Source: Verrucomicrobiales bacterium
GTDB taxonomy: Bacteria > Verrucomicrobiota > Verrucomicrobiia > Limisphaerales > JAYPXF01
Length of the DNA stretch: 42,381 nucleotides
Reading direction: 5' to 3'
Assembly (NCBI GenBank): GCA_002715965.1
Contig: PBAL01000008.1
Span: 1-42,381 of the forward strand
Numbering within the stretch: the stretch's first letter is position 1; each line of letters begins with the position of its first letter. Positions 25,977-34,382 of this stretch are shown one piece after another. Made by a program: the position numbers and the translations under genes. The notes beneath the pieces were generated by a model that ran no database searches, had not been told where the DNA came from, and saw only the letters and a program-made list of their open reading frames with translations.

Positions 25977-27233
25977 ATGACTCGAACTGAAGCCACTCAA
26001 GATTTACCGGATTCCCGTCGACAGTTTCTTTCCCACGGCGGCAAGGCGGCATTGATCGCTGCGCTCGGGGCGCCGGTTCCGTTTATTGACAACCTTGCTC
26101 CCGGCGTGATGCCGGAGGCTTTGGCCCAGGTTGTCGGGGAGGCGAAGGGCAAGCGAGGGATACGCGTTCTTAATGACCGGCCGTTCAACGCCGAGACGCC
26201 GGTCACGCTCCTGGATGACGACATTACGCCGAATGAGAGGCATTTTGTTCGCAACAACGGCATCGTTCCAGAGCGTGCATGGAAGAAGGATTTGAAAGGG
26301 TGGTCACTGCAGATTGACGGTGAAGTGGGGAAGGAACTGAATCTCTCGATGTCAGACCTCAAAGCTCGGTTTAAGTCGGTGAGGCGGACTTTGGTGATCG
26401 AGTGTGGGGGCAACGGACGAGCGGGGTACGATCCGCCGGCAAAGGGAAACCAATGGACCTTGGGCGCGGTTGGGTGTGCGGAGTATGAAGGTGTTCGTTT
26501 GCGAGATGTTCTGAATGCTGCCGGGGTGAAGAAGTCTGCCGTCTATATCGGGTATTACGGCGAAGATATTCATTTGAGCCGCGATCCGAGAAAGCAGCCA
26601 ATTTCACGTGGAGTGCCGATTGCCAAGGCATTGGATGAGCATACGATTCTTGCGTGGTCAATGAATGGGGAGCCTCTTCCCGCGTATCATGGATTTCCGC
26701 TTCGTTTGGTTTGTCCGGGCTGGCCGGGGTCGACGGGTGGCAAATGGTTGAAGCGCATCTGGGTGCGCGACCAGGTCCACGATGGAACGAAGATGACCGG
26801 TACGGCTTATCGCGTGCCGAGGCATCCGGTGGCGCCGGGCACGGATGTTGCCGAAGAGGACATGGAGATCATTCATGAGATGCCGGTGAAGTCCATCATC
26901 ACCCGCCCGGGAACGGGCATTGAAACTCCACTGGCCAAGCAACTCGCCTTGCGTGGCCACGCCTGGAGCGGTTGGGGTGACGTGAAGGCGATGGACCTCA
27001 GCATTGATTTCGGAGCGACATGGATTTCTGCCAAATTGGGCGCACCGCGTAATCCTTACGCTTGGCAGCGATGGAATGTGCAGATCAAGTTTCCCAAGCC
27101 CGGTTACTACGAGGTCTGGGCGCGGGCGACCGACAATCGCGGCCACATGCAACCGATGCTCGTCCCGGGATGGAATCCGAAGGGGTATCTCAACAACGCA
27201 ATGCAGCGCATTGCCGTAAAGGTCGTGGCATGA
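25977..27233 (+). CDS. sorA: Sulfite dehydrogenase, molybdopterin subunit (SorA-like)
   Basis: A 418-residue protein with a Tat leader (SRRQFLSHGGKAALIAALGA). It follows sulfite oxidase/SorA: the molybdenum-binding Cys143 in VIECGGNGR, GAVGCAEYEGVRLRDVL, AWSMNGEPLPAYHGFPLRLV, and WPGSTGGKWLKRIWV, then a C-terminal dimerisation domain with GHAWSGWGDVKAMDLSID and YEVWARATDNRGHMQP. It oxidises sulfite to sulfate in the periplasm and passes electrons to the downstream cytochrome. The sorB start codon overlaps its stop (ATGA). In an organism with several sulfatases, sulfite handling is a plausible companion function, though sulfatases release sulfate rather than sulfite. Confidence 0.85.
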   Translation: MTRTEATQDLPDSRRQFLSHGGKAALIAALGAPVPFIDNLAPGVMPEALAQVVGEAKGKRGIRVLNDRPFNAETPVTLLDDDITPNERHFVRNNGIVPERAWKKDLKGWSLQIDGEVGKELNLSMSDLKARFKSVRRTLVIECGGNGRAGYDPPAKGNQWTLGAVGCAEYEGVRLRDVLNAAGVKKSAVYIGYYGEDIHLSRDPRKQPISRGVPIAKALDEHTILAWSMNGEPLPAYHGFPLRLVCPGWPGSTGGKWLKRIWVRDQVHDGTKMTGTAYRVPRHPVAPGTDVAEEDMEIIHEMPVKSIITRPGTGIETPLAKQLALRGHAWSGWGDVKAMDLSIDFGATWISAKLGAPRNPYAWQRWNVQIKFPKPGYYEVWARATDNRGHMQPMLVPGWNPKGYLNNAMQRIAVKVVA

Positions 27234-27589
27234 AGCACTTCTTACTCGTTGCATGGGTTCTAGTTGGAGGCCGGGTGTTGGCGGCTGACAATGAATCTGC
27301 GATCGGGCAGCTCAAGAACCTCCCCGGCAAGGCCCTTGTTCAGGCCAATTGCATTCCCTGTCATTCGACGGCGATCATCGCGGCAAATCATCTCACCCGC
27401 AGACAGTGGGATGAAACCATCACCGTGATGCAGAAGAAGAACGGCATGTGGACAATTCCCGCGCCGATGCGAAAACAGATTCTCGATTACTTGGAGAAGG
27501 CTCAACGTCCGGCGGACGCCGGTTTGGCCCGCGGGAAGAAGACTCCGTGGGCTCGGCCGCTTTACCGGGCGAATCCTCTTTGGAAATAG
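27230..27589 (+). CDS. sorB: Sulfite dehydrogenase cytochrome subunit (SorB-like)
   Basis: A 119-residue protein with a signal peptide (MKHFLLVAWVLVGGRVLAAD) and one haem site, C41-I-P-C-H45. RRQWDETITVMQKKNGMW supplies the methionine region expected for the distal ligand. SorB accepts electrons from SorA. The 4-nt overlap with sorA shows coupled translation. The length is typical for the family. Confidence 0.85.
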   Translation: MKHFLLVAWVLVGGRVLAADNESAIGQLKNLPGKALVQANCIPCHSTAIIAANHLTRRQWDETITVMQKKNGMWTIPAPMRKQILDYLEKAQRPADAGLARGKKTPWARPLYRANPLWK

Positions 27590-27597
27590 TGGAATAT

Positions 27598-28086
27598 ATG
27601 GAGGTCCGGCAGATTCATTATGGGTTGGCTCACGTTGCATTGCGAACGGTGGCATTTGAAAATCCGCCCATGTTTTTCGGGGTGATGGTTTCGGATGAAG
27701 TGCAGGACTTTCTGGCCCATCTGCTTGGCGTTGTACAGGAACAGGTGCCTGGAGAGGAAGCGAGCTTTACGGCTGAGGACCTGGTGGCTCACTCGGTGCG
27801 GATTGATGACTTTCCAACGGTGGTCATTGAGTTCCCGGCCCCGGTTGCACAAACCGAGGTCTACTTTATCGGCGCTGTACTTTTGATCGACGAATCGGGT
27901 AATGTGGAAGATGCGTCAGTGCGCTTTTACACGTTGGAGAAAGCCGATGGTGGACTGGACTCAATTGAAACCGTGCTTGGTGAGTGGTCGAAGGACGGTA
28001 CCCATGGAAATCTGGGCAAGGGGCCGAAGCCAACACCGGAATTGTTCGCTGAGGCACTCGGCGAACAACTGTCGAGGACGCTGTAG
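27598..28086 (+). CDS. Unknown soluble protein downstream of sorAB
   Basis: A 162-residue protein from the ATG at 27598, 8 nt after the sorB stop, so probably in the same operon. It has no signal peptide or membrane helix. The sequence is acidic and beta-rich (FGVMVSDEVQDFLAHLLG, VVIEFPAPVAQTEVYFIGAV, VRFYTLEKADGG) and does not match a family I know. Function is unknown; only its position suggests a link to sulfite oxidation. Confidence 0.6.
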   Translation: MEVRQIHYGLAHVALRTVAFENPPMFFGVMVSDEVQDFLAHLLGVVQEQVPGEEASFTAEDLVAHSVRIDDFPTVVIEFPAPVAQTEVYFIGAVLLIDESGNVEDASVRFYTLEKADGGLDSIETVLGEWSKDGTHGNLGKGPKPTPELFAEALGEQLSRTL

Positions 28087-28182
28087 TTTCGTGCCAGCCA
28101 AGTCATTTGCACAGATCTGGTGCGATATACGAACGGAGAGCGAGGTGATCGAATTAGTAGGCTCAGCGTTTAACGAAGCGTT

Positions 28183-28229
28183 CTCCCTCACCCAACCCTC
28201 TCCCAGCGGGAGAGGGTTGGGTGAGGGAG
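28183..28229. repeat. Long perfect inverted repeat (CCCTCACCC type)
   Basis: CTCCCTCACCCAACCCTCTCCC (28183-28204) and its exact reverse complement (28208-28229) flank a 3-nt loop, giving a 22-bp stem. Such CCCTCACCC...GGGTGAGGG hairpins recur in many genomes as intergenic repeats. It lies between convergent genes and could end transcription from both sides. A weaker copy is at 31982-32028. The rest of the 28087-28313 gap shows nothing else. Confidence 0.8.
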
Positions 28230-28313
28230 AGGGAGAAAATGCTCAAGACAATGATGGCGAGCACCATATTGGGCCTGATTTATTTGGGGGACTTGGCTGA
28301 CAGGACACCAGAG

Positions 28314-30242
28314 TCAAAAGCCATCCATCTTTGGCGGATTGATCTTTTGCCCCATGCGCATGTAGTGCCAGAACGCGTCCAGTTGCTTTTTCGTGTCGCC
28401 ATCATAGACATCGAAAAGCGGGCTGTTGCCCTGTTCGTCAAAGTAGACGGGAATCTTGGATTGGGGATCGATGCGCAGGGGGTTCAAAAGCCAACGGGTG
28501 TAAAAGTCGCGCTGTAATCGCTCGGCAGGGAGGGCAAGATTGATTCCCTCGGCTTCGAAGACCTGGGTGGGTTCCATAACACCGACTCCATGACAACTGA
28601 CGCATGAGAAGCCACCAAAAACACCCGTCAAGGTGCGACCAACTTCGGCGCGCTTGGGGTCGATCGGACCTTCGTTGGGGCTGACTGCTGGGTAGCCGTG
28701 GGACATGGCCAGTCCGCTCGCCAGGCCTTTGGCCAAGGCAGGAAAACTCGGCATTCGATGTGACATCCAGGGCCGCGGGCTGTCTGTGATCTTTCCGGCA
28801 AACAGTTTTTGCATCCACTCAGGTTTGAGCTTGCTTCCCAGGAGATTGTAGCCCGGGAACCCATCCAGTTCCCCGTGACAAGCGCGGCAGTTGAGATTGC
28901 GCGAGTGCCGATTCGCAAATTCCGTGGGGGAATGCCGTTGGAGGGAGTTCAAGTCAGTGGCGAACGAGGCAAGATTCTGCAATTGTCCATTGCTGAGGGA
29001 ATAGTGAGGTCCCTTGCCGGTGGAGTTGCCGCAGCCCGTTCGGAACGAAAGATCGAGTTCCTCAACACTCTTTGCGGACCGCTTAGATCCATCAATTCCT
29101 GCATGACAATTCAGGCACCCGGTTGATGAAAGAAGCGCCTTGCCTTCGTCGAGCGCGCCGGCTCCCTCTCTGAGGGACACCGGTTTGCCTTCGCTGACGC
29201 TTCTCAGATACCCGGCGATCTGTCCGGCTTCTTCTTTTGAAAGGCCGAAGTTGGGCATGCGACGCCATTGATAATGCTGCGTGGGGTTCAACAGAAAAGT
29301 GGCCAGGTGTCCTTGTGGGAACTTCTCATTGAGATGATCCAAGGAGATCTTGGTCGCGTCTTTCTCCTTCGCGTCCGGAAGATTATGGCACCCGGTGCAA
29401 TGGAGACTGGTGACCAGTTCTTCGCCGGCCTCTGCCTGGGTGACCGGTTCTTCGATGCCTTTCGCAGAGTCTTGGAGCGAAGCCAGATAGTCTGCGATCG
29501 CCTCAGCATCCTTGGCTGCCGTTGCTCCGTGAAGCACCTTGGGCATCTGCGCGGAACTGCGCTCGGACTTCGGATCGAGGATCCACTTCGCCATCCAATC
29601 GCGGCCTCGTCGCGAGCCGATGCCGGCAAAGCTGGGAGCATCCATCTCAAGTTCGGGGATGCCGGATTGAGAGTCCAGATCCACGTCGTGGCAGTTTGCG
29701 CAGCGGCCTTCCAGGAACAGCTCGCGTCCTTTCCTGCGGGATTCCGACATCGACAATCCAGTGTTGGTTTCCGGCCAGGTCAACATCGCATCGGGAATGG
29801 GTTCCCAGAGGAATCCGTATTCGGACCAGGTAAGCCGGGCGAACAGATCACCAGAGGTTCCGCTCAAAGTCGCGGTGAGTTTGTTTGCGCCTTTGTTCAA
29901 TCGCACTTCTTCACTCGGCCCGATCTGTTTTCCTTTCCCGTCACCAGAGAGGATGATTTTGTCGTTGATCTTCAGTTCGAACTTTCCACGTGCTGCGACC
30001 TTGAACTTGTAGTCCCCGCGAAGGCGGGCATTGACGAAGCCCTCCCACTTGACCGAGGTCGGTCCCGCTTCGATAAACGGCGTGGCTGGTTGTCCTTCTG
30101 GCAGGTAGACGCCCACGTTTGATACCGGCACGAGGTCGTGCTTGCCGCCGGAACCAAATGTCGCAATGAGGCCGGTTTTCTCCTCGGCTTGGCTGAGAAC
30201 GGCCAGACTGACGAGGATGACGGAAGCGATTCGTTTGAACAT
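28314..30242 (-). CDS. Secreted PA14-domain pentahaem cytochrome c
   Basis: A 642-residue protein from the ATG at 30242, with a signal peptide (MFKRIASVILVSLAVLSQAE). Residues about 24-145 form a PA14-like domain (WEGFVNARLRGDYKFKVAAR). Five haem sites follow: CANCH (181-185), CTGCH, CLNCH, CRACH and CVSCH, in separate cytochrome-c-like domains with WMAKWILDPKSERSSAQMP and FLLNPTQHYQWRRMPNFGLS as distal Met regions. It ends FWHYMRMGQKINPPKMDGF. In PVC bacteria such proteins commonly accompany oxidoreductases of sugar breakdown. It starts 38 nt after the DUF6797 gene on the same strand. Confidence 0.85.
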   Translation of the reverse strand: MFKRIASVILVSLAVLSQAEEKTGLIATFGSGGKHDLVPVSNVGVYLPEGQPATPFIEAGPTSVKWEGFVNARLRGDYKFKVAARGKFELKINDKIILSGDGKGKQIGPSEEVRLNKGANKLTATLSGTSGDLFARLTWSEYGFLWEPIPDAMLTWPETNTGLSMSESRRKGRELFLEGRCANCHDVDLDSQSGIPELEMDAPSFAGIGSRRGRDWMAKWILDPKSERSSAQMPKVLHGATAAKDAEAIADYLASLQDSAKGIEEPVTQAEAGEELVTSLHCTGCHNLPDAKEKDATKISLDHLNEKFPQGHLATFLLNPTQHYQWRRMPNFGLSKEEAGQIAGYLRSVSEGKPVSLREGAGALDEGKALLSSTGCLNCHAGIDGSKRSAKSVEELDLSFRTGCGNSTGKGPHYSLSNGQLQNLASFATDLNSLQRHSPTEFANRHSRNLNCRACHGELDGFPGYNLLGSKLKPEWMQKLFAGKITDSPRPWMSHRMPSFPALAKGLASGLAMSHGYPAVSPNEGPIDPKRAEVGRTLTGVFGGFSCVSCHGVGVMEPTQVFEAEGINLALPAERLQRDFYTRWLLNPLRIDPQSKIPVYFDEQGNSPLFDVYDGDTKKQLDAFWHYMRMGQKINPPKMDGF

Positions 30243-30280
30243 GAGAGTGACTGGAACTATTGGACGGCGAACCATCGGGT

Positions 30281-30985
30281 TTATTGGAGAACGTTAATGG
30301 TGTGCATCACCTGTTGGCTGATCTTCTTGCCGTCCGCAGTCGATAGATTGCGGAAGTTTATCAGCTGCTGCATGGCCGGGCGGAGATCCGCGATCTTCAA
30401 TGAATTGCGATTTTGCCGGATCTTGAAAGTGCGATACATGACCCAGCTGCCGTCTCGTTCGAGAATTCCGGGTTGTTCATGAATCTTCGTTCCGTGAACT
30501 GTGCAGGCGAGCACGATATCCATTCCCGCCACATAGATGCCGTCCCAACGACACCAGCTCGCGGGCAAGGGACCAAAGGCGGCCTCGCGCGGATCTTCGA
30601 ACGAACCACCCTTGTCCGCCCATCCCGGTTGATTCCCCAGTCCAAACTGTTGTTCACCGTCAATCGAAGGATGTTGCCCATGACGCCCGCCGTAGCTGAC
30701 GCCAGTGGTTGTGATGTATCCGCCAGTCCATCCAGCGGCCATCCGCAACAGATCAGTGTCGAACAGGACAGCCGCGTTTGTGCCCAGTCGGATGGCGATT
30801 CCCTTGTTCGCAAGGTTTCCCTTGGGGAAGTCCGCCCGGATTGCTGCACGCTGGAACGGGAAGTCCTTCTGCAAATACCGCTCCTGCACCGGCGGGCGCC
30901 CCTTCTTCGCGGCGAACGCGGACGCGCTGCAAAACATCAGTAATCCGAGGACGATTGGGGGGACTCGTGAACTGATCGGGAACAT
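30281..30985 (-). CDS. Secreted DUF6797-domain protein
   Basis: A 234-residue protein from the ATG at 30985, with a signal peptide (PPIVLGLLMFCSASAFAAKK). DUF6797 features are NLANKGIAIRLGTNAAVLFD, FDTDLLRMAAGWTGGYI, and WCRWDGIYVAGMDIVLACTV. Function is unknown; the domain is usually found at the N-terminus of long PVC proteins that also carry c-type cytochrome and PA14 modules. Here it is a separate gene, with the PA14/cytochrome gene immediately downstream. Confidence 0.75.
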   Translation of the reverse strand: MFPISSRVPPIVLGLLMFCSASAFAAKKGRPPVQERYLQKDFPFQRAAIRADFPKGNLANKGIAIRLGTNAAVLFDTDLLRMAAGWTGGYITTTGVSYGGRHGQHPSIDGEQQFGLGNQPGWADKGGSFEDPREAAFGPLPASWCRWDGIYVAGMDIVLACTVHGTKIHEQPGILERDGSWVMYRTFKIRQNRNSLKIADLRPAMQQLINFRNLSTADGKKISQQVMHTINVLQ

Positions 30986-31088
30986 CTTCCTCAAGTATCT
31001 GCAATTCTTTCGACTTCGAAAATGCCAAAACAGTCCATCCCCAACTCTCCTTGTCTCCCCATCCACCAATCCTGTACGCTTGCCGCTC

Positions 31089-31838
31089 ATGAGTCTCGTC
31101 AAGATCCACCAGAAGGCGCTTGAGCTGGCCACCGAGCATCACAAGTCTCACCCGATTGAGACCTTTCTCGATATCGGCGCCGGGTGTGGCGAACTCGTGC
31201 AGCTTCTCCGAGCGAAGTTTGGGAACAAGTCTTCGGTGTGCGATTACACTGACGAACTCATGCGCGTCGAGGATCAAAAGGTGGATAAGGCGGATCTTAA
31301 CACTGAAGGCCTGCCTTACCCGGATAACACCTTCGATCTCGTCACCACCACTGAAGTGATCGAACACCTCGAACACTATCGTGAAACCCTTCGCGAAATC
31401 TTTCGCGTGCTCAAACCTGGCGGACTCTGTGTCCTGAGTACGCCGAACATCCTCAACATCAATTCGCGATTGCGCTTCATATGGTTCGGCTATTGGAATC
31501 TTTTCGGACCGCTTCCCGTTCGCAACAGCGCGCTATACTCAACCGGTGGGCACATCAATCCCGTTTCGTATTTCTATATCGCTCATTCTCTCATGGATGC
31601 CGGATTCGATGATGTTCGTCCGCACATCGACAAGCCGCAACGGTCCGGCGTGTTCAAGCTTCTGTTCTTCTGGCTCCCCATAAAACTGTTCGGCGCGCGT
31701 GCCTGGAGCAGGGAGGTCAATCGTTTCAAGACGATCGACAAAGACAACGCGCCGATTGTGAAGGCGATGAATTCCACGGATCTGTTGACGGGAAGGACGA
31801 TTATTACGTCATCGGTGAAACCGAAGCAGGTAATGTGA
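31089..31838 (+). CDS. SAM-dependent class I methyltransferase
   Basis: A 249-residue protein from the ATG at 31089. Motif I is FLDIGAGCGELVQLL (about 24-38), followed by LPYPDNTFDLVTTTEVIEHL and EIFRVLKPGGLCVLSTPNIL, the typical Methyltransf_11 order. The C-terminal half, with VSYFYIAHSLMDAGFDDVRP and a hydrophobic KLLFFWLPIKLFG, is like glycan or lipid methyltransferases, but substrate is unknown. It is divergent from the DUF6797 gene, 103 nt away. Confidence 0.8.
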   Translation: MSLVKIHQKALELATEHHKSHPIETFLDIGAGCGELVQLLRAKFGNKSSVCDYTDELMRVEDQKVDKADLNTEGLPYPDNTFDLVTTTEVIEHLEHYRETLREIFRVLKPGGLCVLSTPNILNINSRLRFIWFGYWNLFGPLPVRNSALYSTGGHINPVSYFYIAHSLMDAGFDDVRPHIDKPQRSGVFKLLFFWLPIKLFGARAWSREVNRFKTIDKDNAPIVKAMNSTDLLTGRTIITSSVKPKQVM

Positions 31839-32155
31839 CAGTTGACGTGGCAGCGGAGGATGGATTGTCAGCCATGGCTTGAATTTGTTGAACGGGAGCA
31901 CATCCCGTTGAGGTTTGGCTTTCTTTGATTGAAGAGAGGTTGTCCGGAAAAAGCTGATTCAAATGAAATCGATCGTTTTCTCCCTCACTCTCAATTCCTC
32001 TCCCACCGGGAGAGGGCCAGGGTGAGGGATGACGCATCAACAGTTTTTTTGTTTGTTCTGGCACGATTTGTGGACGCTAAATCAGTTTTGCGGGCTATTT
32101 CTTTACTTCCGGCAACACTCGGATGCGGATGGGAACTGCTCGCTCACGCTCGCAG
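31839..32155. other. Intergenic region with a second CCCTCAC-type repeat
   Basis: No gene is seen in these 317 nt. An imperfect inverted repeat at 31982-32028 has an inner stem CCTCTCCC/GGGAGAGG (31997-32015) and outer arms CCCTCAC/GTGAGGG, clearly related to the repeat at 28183. It lies between the convergent methyltransferase and sulfatase genes. Confidence 0.6.
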
Positions 32156-34123
32156 CTACGGCTGTCGAAGCTGTTTCCCGCTTTGAAAACTCCAAGTGTA
32201 AACCTTGGATCCGTTCGCATCGCTAAGTGATATCGATGTGATGGTGATTTTTCCCGCGCCTGATGCCGGGTCGAGGCGGACCGCTGTGAGGTTTTTCCTG
32301 GCGGCGAATTTGATTTGGTAGATGTGTTGTCGATTGTCAGCGTGCACCGGGAAGTCGATGCGTCGTTCGGGACTGAATGCCGGGCGGGAGTCTGCCTCCC
32401 GCCAGAAGAACTGTCCGGTTCCACTGACGTTGGAGGACATGGTGATATCCGCGTGGTAGTCTCCGGCTTTGAGGGGTTTGGCGAAGGAATAGCTCATTCG
32501 GGGATCTCGGCCGGTGGCCACGATGTTCATTTTGCCGTCGCGAACGGACAGGCGAAGCGCGTTGTCGGGCGACCAGCCAGCTACGGGTTTGCCGGGGTTC
32601 TTTCGCGGCGTTTTCTTTGTGTTGGTTTTGCCTTTGCTGCGGTCTCTTCCGACACCCTCCAGTTCCGGTCGATACAAAGCGGGATTGAAGTTGGGATTGG
32701 GAATAGCGCGGACTGCCTTGGTTTCATTCAGGAAAGTCTCAATGAGAGTGTCCATTTGTCTGACCCGCTCGACCTTGTTGGTCGCGAGGTTGTTTCGTTC
32801 ACCGAGGTCGTCTTTCAGGTTGAAGAGTTTCCAGCGATGTTTGCCGCTTTCACCCGCATGGAACATGCGAATGAGTTTCCAGTCGCCTTGATGGACGGCG
32901 ACTGAGGGGGGAATCCAATTCGGCACCGGGGGGTCGTGGGGGAAGTAGGTGAACGACGGCTTGCGTGTGTAGGGCTTGCCGCGCAGTGCTGCAAGGAAGC
33001 TCACTCCGTCAAACTGTTGGTTTGGCTGAGGCTTCATCTCCAACATCTCGAGAATCGTTGGATAGAAGTCGTCACTGTGTACGCGCGACTCATTGCGTGT
33101 GTTTGGCTTTACCTGGCTGGGCCAACTGACCACCAGTGGCACGCGCACTCCGCCTTCGAACATCGTCGCCTTGCCTCCGCGCAGTGGCGCGTTGCTCGTG
33201 GGCGTCGTGCCATCGACGGTGTTGTACATGTTTCCTCCGTTATCCGAGAAAAAGATGATGATCGTATTCTCGGTGAGATTGAGTCGGTCAAGGGTATCCG
33301 TTAACGTGCCGACCGCATCGTCCATGCTCTCGATCATTGCCGCGTAAGTTGGGCAGCGTTGCGGATCCTTGGGATCGATCTGTGTGCGGTATTTCTCGAT
33401 CAGACTCGCCTTCGCATCGAAAGGCGCGTGAACGCTGAACATCCAGTAGTTGAGAAAGAACGGCTTGTCTTGGTGTTTCTCCATGAACGCGACAGCCTCC
33501 TTGGCCATACGATCCTCGATGTGTTCGCTCGGCGTGTCCGGATCGAAGTCCGGAAACTTCCAAGGTGCGACGTAACTTCCAGCCGGTCCCGGCCCAGGCC
33601 AATGCGGGACATCGACATCGAATCCGTGTTGCAATGGAGAATAGGGTTCTGCGCCAAGGTGCCATTTGCCGAAATGTCCGGTTGCATATCCGGCATCCTT
33701 GAGGGCTTCACCCAGCGTGTAGTACCTCGGGTCCAGCCGGGTTACCGTGGAAGGGACGATGGATTTCTTGTTTGGCGGGCTCCTCATTCCTTCCGTCGCC
33801 TTGAGAACGACCTTCGGCAGATGACAGGACGGAGTGGTGAGTCCGGTGCGTGCCGGATTCAGTCCGGTCAAAATGCTTGAGCGGGTGGGGGAGCAAAGCG
33901 GGCTCGCGGTATAGGCGCGGCTGAAGGTCATTCCGCGCGCGGCCAGTCGCTGAATGTTGGGCGTTCGATACAAGCGGGTATGGCCGTAGAGCGTGGTATC
34001 GGCCCAGCCGAGATCGTCGGTGAGAATGAAGACGATGTTGGGTTTCTTTGCCGCAATAGAACCGGCGCCCGGGAGAACGGCGATGGCTAGGATCGCCAAA
34101 AGGCGCTGGCCAATTGATGACAT
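32156..34123 (-). CDS. Secreted sulfatase with C-terminal beta-sandwich domain
   Basis: A 655-residue protein with a signal peptide ([18 protein letters not shown]). The catalytic domain opens [16 protein letters not shown], has the formylglycine signature C77-S-P-T-R81, GHFGKWHLG and [11 protein letters not shown] (metal-binding DN). After about residue 470 a Lys-rich linker ([16 protein letters not shown]) leads to a beta-sandwich domain of about 140 residues ([33 protein letters not shown]) that may bind glycans. It should hydrolyse a sulfate ester of a polysaccharide; the substrate is unknown. Confidence 0.9.
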   Translation of the reverse strand: MSSIGQRLLAILAIAVLPGAGSIAAKKPNIVFILTDDLGWADTTLYGHTRLYRTPNIQRLAARGMTFSRAYTASPLCSPTRSSILTGLNPARTGLTTPSCHLPKVVLKATEGMRSPPNKKSIVPSTVTRLDPRYYTLGEALKDAGYATGHFGKWHLGAEPYSPLQHGFDVDVPHWPGPGPAGSYVAPWKFPDFDPDTPSEHIEDRMAKEAVAFMEKHQDKPFFLNYWMFSVHAPFDAKASLIEKYRTQIDPKDPQRCPTYAAMIESMDDAVGTLTDTLDRLNLTENTIIIFFSDNGGNMYNTVDGTTPTSNAPLRGGKATMFEGGVRVPLVVSWPSQVKPNTRNESRVHSDDFYPTILEMLEMKPQPNQQFDGVSFLAALRGKPYTRKPSFTYFPHDPPVPNWIPPSVAVHQGDWKLIRMFHAGESGKHRWKLFNLKDDLGERNNLATNKVERVRQMDTLIETFLNETKAVRAIPNPNFNPALYRPELEGVGRDRSKGKTNTKKTPRKNPGKPVAGWSPDNALRLSVRDGKMNIVATGRDPRMSYSFAKPLKAGDYHADITMSSNVSGTGQFFWREADSRPAFSPERRIDFPVHADNRQHIYQIKFAARKNLTAVRLDPASGAGKITITSISLSDANGSKVYTWSFQSGKQLRQP

Positions 34124-34160
34124 GGGTGGGGAGATTCCTTTTTTGGGCTACACTTCGTCG

Positions 34161-34382
34161 ATGAAGAAGTTTGGCACTTTCTTATTTACGACGATTTCAA
34201 CCGCCGGTCTGCCTTGGTATACCACTGCCGGTCCCGTTTTTCCTGGAGCGTGGGATCAATATTGGATTCCAAGGGATCGCCGGGAGCGATTCCCGGATGT
34301 GCGAGGAACGCTTCTCGAGCTGATCCGTCTGAAGGTGGCGAAGTGGGGCTCGTATTGGCGGGGAATTCTCAACGACCTTTGA
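34161..34382 (+). CDS. Possible small hypothetical protein
   Basis: A 73-residue frame, MKKFGTFLFTTISTAGL at the start and ending WGSYWRGILNDL, fits the gap between the sulfatase start (34123) and the crotonase-fusion stop, overlapping the latter by 14 nt. The N-terminus looks like a weak signal or anchor. There is no Shine-Dalgarno and no known family. It may be real or chance. Confidence 0.35.
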   Translation: MKKFGTFLFTTISTAGLPWYTTAGPVFPGAWDQYWIPRDRRERFPDVRGTLLELIRLKVAKWGSYWRGILNDL

